Part shown: positions 59,909 through 61,198 of the stretch, piece by piece | Position numbering within the stretch: position 1 is the stretch's first letter | How the letters are laid out: the number at the start of each line of letters is the position of its first letter | DNA from: an uncultured Prevotellaceae bacterium | GTDB lineage: Bacteria > Bacteroidota > Bacteroidia > Bacteroidales > Bacteroidaceae | Direction: 5' to 3' | DNA length: 61,198 nucleotides | Assembly (NCBI GenBank): GCA_902768105.1 | Contig: CACXJZ010000006.1 | Location: 1-61,198, forward strand | Program-made: the position numbers and the translations under genes | Notes under the pieces: generated by a model | Databases searched by the model: none | What the model was told of the DNA's origin: nothing | What the model saw: only the letters and a program-made list of their open reading frames with translations

Positions 59909-60943
59909 CTAAAAATACTCCCTCACCGCAAAGTCAAACTGGTCGATGAATATCTGTTTGAAGGCATACAGGTTGTTCTGCTCGTAGAAAATGAGCATCG
60001 CTTTCTTATAGTCGATGGAGTCAACAGAACGGAAGCTCAGCGGACAATAGCCGTTGGCTATCAGAATGGCATTGCTGGTGATGCGGGCCGTACGCTTGTT
60101 GCCATCAGAAAAAGCCTGAATGTACGATAGAAGAACCAGCGTCAGCAGCGCCTTCTCAAACACGTTCTCCTTGCTGTTTATCAGGTCGCAGGTGTCGTGC
60201 ATGGCCTCGCGAATCTGAAACTCGTTGTCCAGCGGATGATAGTTGGTACCTGTGATGCCCACACGGCGATGGCGAATACCCCTGTCAACCGACAGCTCTT
60301 TCGTCAGCAACCGGTGAATGTCCTCTATATGCCTCACTGTCAGCTGTTTCAGATAGTCAGGATTGTCCAGCACGAATCGCAGCGCATCCTTATGGTTCAG
60401 CAGCATCACCGCCTCCTCTTTCGTCTTGCCGTCGGCTGTCTTGCTTTCGCGCAGCAGTCGCTCCGTCTCCAGTAGCGAATAGGTATTGCCCTCTATCTGC
60501 GACGATTTCCAGCTCAGGTCAATGCCCAGCCGCTCCATCTCCTTGCGATACTCATTCTCCGTCATCTCGTTCACATGCTGGCGAAATTCTGCCTGTAGCG
60601 CATTCAGACGCTCCATCTCCTCGTCAGAAAACAAGCGTACAGCAGGTAACTGCTGTCGTATCAAGTCGAAGTTGAACGACATCTGCACCTCACGCTCATC
60701 CACATCCTGCGTAAAGTATGTATCCAGATTCAGCGGCATCAGCAGGTGAGCCTGATTCGACAGCCTATACCTTGTGGCACGCGCCTTACCTTCCACCACC
60801 ACATCGCCCTTTGCCACAGCCGCAGCAAGCAGTCGTTTCATGGTGGCGTCGCTACCTTCGAATGCCGTTCCGCGGGCTATCTCATCGCGCGACGACAGCG
60901 GATGATAATGCAGAAACTGCAGTATTTCTCTTGATATATCCAT
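59909..60943 (-). CDS. Fic-domain protein with N-terminal helix-turn-helix and altered catalytic motif
   Basis: 344 residues. N-terminal winged-helix-like part (about 1-70, LHYHPLSSRDEIARGTAF), an inhibitory-helix motif SSQIEGNTYSLLETERLL of the (S/T)xxxE(G/N) type, and the Fic core with YIQAFSDGNKRTAR. Canonical enzymes have HxFxDGNxR; here the catalytic His is Gln276 (CAG, read from the DNA). Fic proteins transfer AMP or other groups to target side chains, often in toxin-antitoxin or regulatory roles. The Gln suggests reduced or different activity. It may regulate its own promoter through the palindrome upstream. Confidence 0.88.
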   Translation of the reverse strand: MDISREILQFLHYHPLSSRDEIARGTAFEGSDATMKRLLAAAVAKGDVVVEGKARATRYRLSNQAHLLMPLNLDTYFTQDVDEREVQMSFNFDLIRQQLPAVRLFSDEEMERLNALQAEFRQHVNEMTENEYRKEMERLGIDLSWKSSQIEGNTYSLLETERLLRESKTADGKTKEEAVMLLNHKDALRFVLDNPDYLKQLTVRHIEDIHRLLTKELSVDRGIRHRRVGITGTNYHPLDNEFQIREAMHDTCDLINSKENVFEKALLTLVLLSYIQAFSDGNKRTARITSNAILIANGYCPLSFRSVDSIDYKKAMLIFYEQNNLYAFKQIFIDQFDFAVREYF

Positions 60944-60965
60944 ACCTTTACGTTCTTAATCGGCG

Positions 60966-60973
60966 CAAAGATA
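60966..60973 (-). promoter_or_regulatory. -7 element of the Fic gene promoter
   Basis: The minus strand reads TATCTTTG, 23 bases before the Fic ATG. The -33 zone falls at the edge of the GCTCAA palindrome; no consensus TTTG at 19-21 bases. Confidence 0.55.
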
Positions 60974-60989
60974 CGGATATTTTTTCAAT

Positions 60990-61045
60990 TATCGGCTCAA
61001 TTTGAGCTAAAAATTACATTTCGTGGAATTATTTTTGAGCCGATA
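60990..61045. promoter_or_regulatory. GGCTCAA inverted repeats, candidate operator of the Fic gene
   Basis: TATCGGCTCAA (60990-61000) is repeated as its exact inverse TTGAGCCGATA (61035-61045). A third half-site (TTTGAGC, 61001-61007) makes a tight palindrome GCTCAATTTGAGC with the first. Located just upstream of the -7 element, so binding would block or recruit polymerase. Confidence 0.6.
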
Positions 61046-61078
61046 CTGGGATTTGCCACATCAGCCATCACACATCAA

Positions 61079-61109
61079 ACATCATCCCTCTTCCATCTTC
61101 CCTCTTCCT
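61079..61109. repeat. Degenerate copies of the 14-bp minisatellite
   Basis: ATCATCCCTCTTCC once, then altered units (ATCTTCCCTCTTCC and shorter), on the far side of the Fic gene from the seven-copy array. The rest of this end region (61110-61198) shows nothing else I can name. Confidence 0.75.
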
Positions 61110-61198
61110 TCATCCATCATACATCTTCCATCACACCCCTCCCTAGTGTTTCTTGCGTGTGTCACAAAAAACAGTAGGAAAACTTGCATTTTCCAAAT

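Overview
The window reads as a chromosomal piece of a Prevotella-like member of the Bacteroidales. The signs are Bacteroidetes-type promoters (TTTG, then 19-20 bases, then TAnnTTTG, usually followed by CAGC), PorX-type and PorW/SprE-like proteins of the type IX secretion system, secretion-tail-like C-termini on large surface proteins, DUF1599 and DUF4834 genes, and an EPSP synthase/PorW/PorX/TsaE run. A secreted GH9/GH3 pair fits a plant-polysaccharide habitat (gut or rumen). Gene calls were made by reading translations; no database search was possible.

Layout. 1-3.7 kb: edge of an RND membrane-fusion gene (-), then a sigma-70 factor and an ABC exporter in overlap (+). 3.7-24.8 kb: six minus-strand genes that look like one operon: STAS protein, SpoIIE-type sensor phosphatase, sodium-coupled amino-acid-type symporter, NRPS-2 (C-A-T-C-A-T-R), MFS exporter, NRPS-1 (A-T-C-A-T-C-A-T-R). 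25.0-33.7 kb: a 58-residue peptide gene and three beta-helix surface proteins (-). 33.9-38.4 kb: GH3, GH9 and CCA-adding enzyme (-). 38.5-47.2 kb (+): lipoprotein, DUF1599, DoxX/TIM, SPOR, FolE, tRNA-Lys, BirA, patatin-barrel protein, PyrH. 47.2-48.9 kb (-): DUF4834, phosphatidylserine synthase and decarboxylase. 49.1-53.2 kb (+): DnaE, thioredoxin. 53.2-59.5 kb (-): TsaE, PorX, PorW-like TPR lipoprotein, AroA. 59.7-61.2 kb: tRNA-Pro, a 14-bp minisatellite and a Fic gene. No gene-free stretch exceeds 300 bases.

The most interesting object is the 21-kb NRPS block. It lies between two direct copies of a 38-bp sequence (35/38 identical). One is the 3' end of the ABC transporter gene next to NRPS-1. 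The other is an orphan scrap with its own in-frame stop on the far side of the STAS gene. That is what an insertion into the 3' end of the ABC gene would leave. Inside it, a sensor phosphatase and its STAS partner sit in line with a transporter, two reductase-terminated synthetases and an exporter. Both synthetases appear built to make N-capped peptide aldehydes: NRPS-2 starts with a condensation domain, and the first adenylation domain of NRPS-1 has Val where the Asp that holds the substrate amino group is expected.

A second theme is intergenic-type short repeats reused inside genes in frame: CTAG nonamers and GAAGAGTGA repeats in NRPS linkers, a double hairpin in the CCA-adding enzyme, a PSPSPKGEG element in an adhesin, and a CTCCTTA-like tract at a PorW fusion point.
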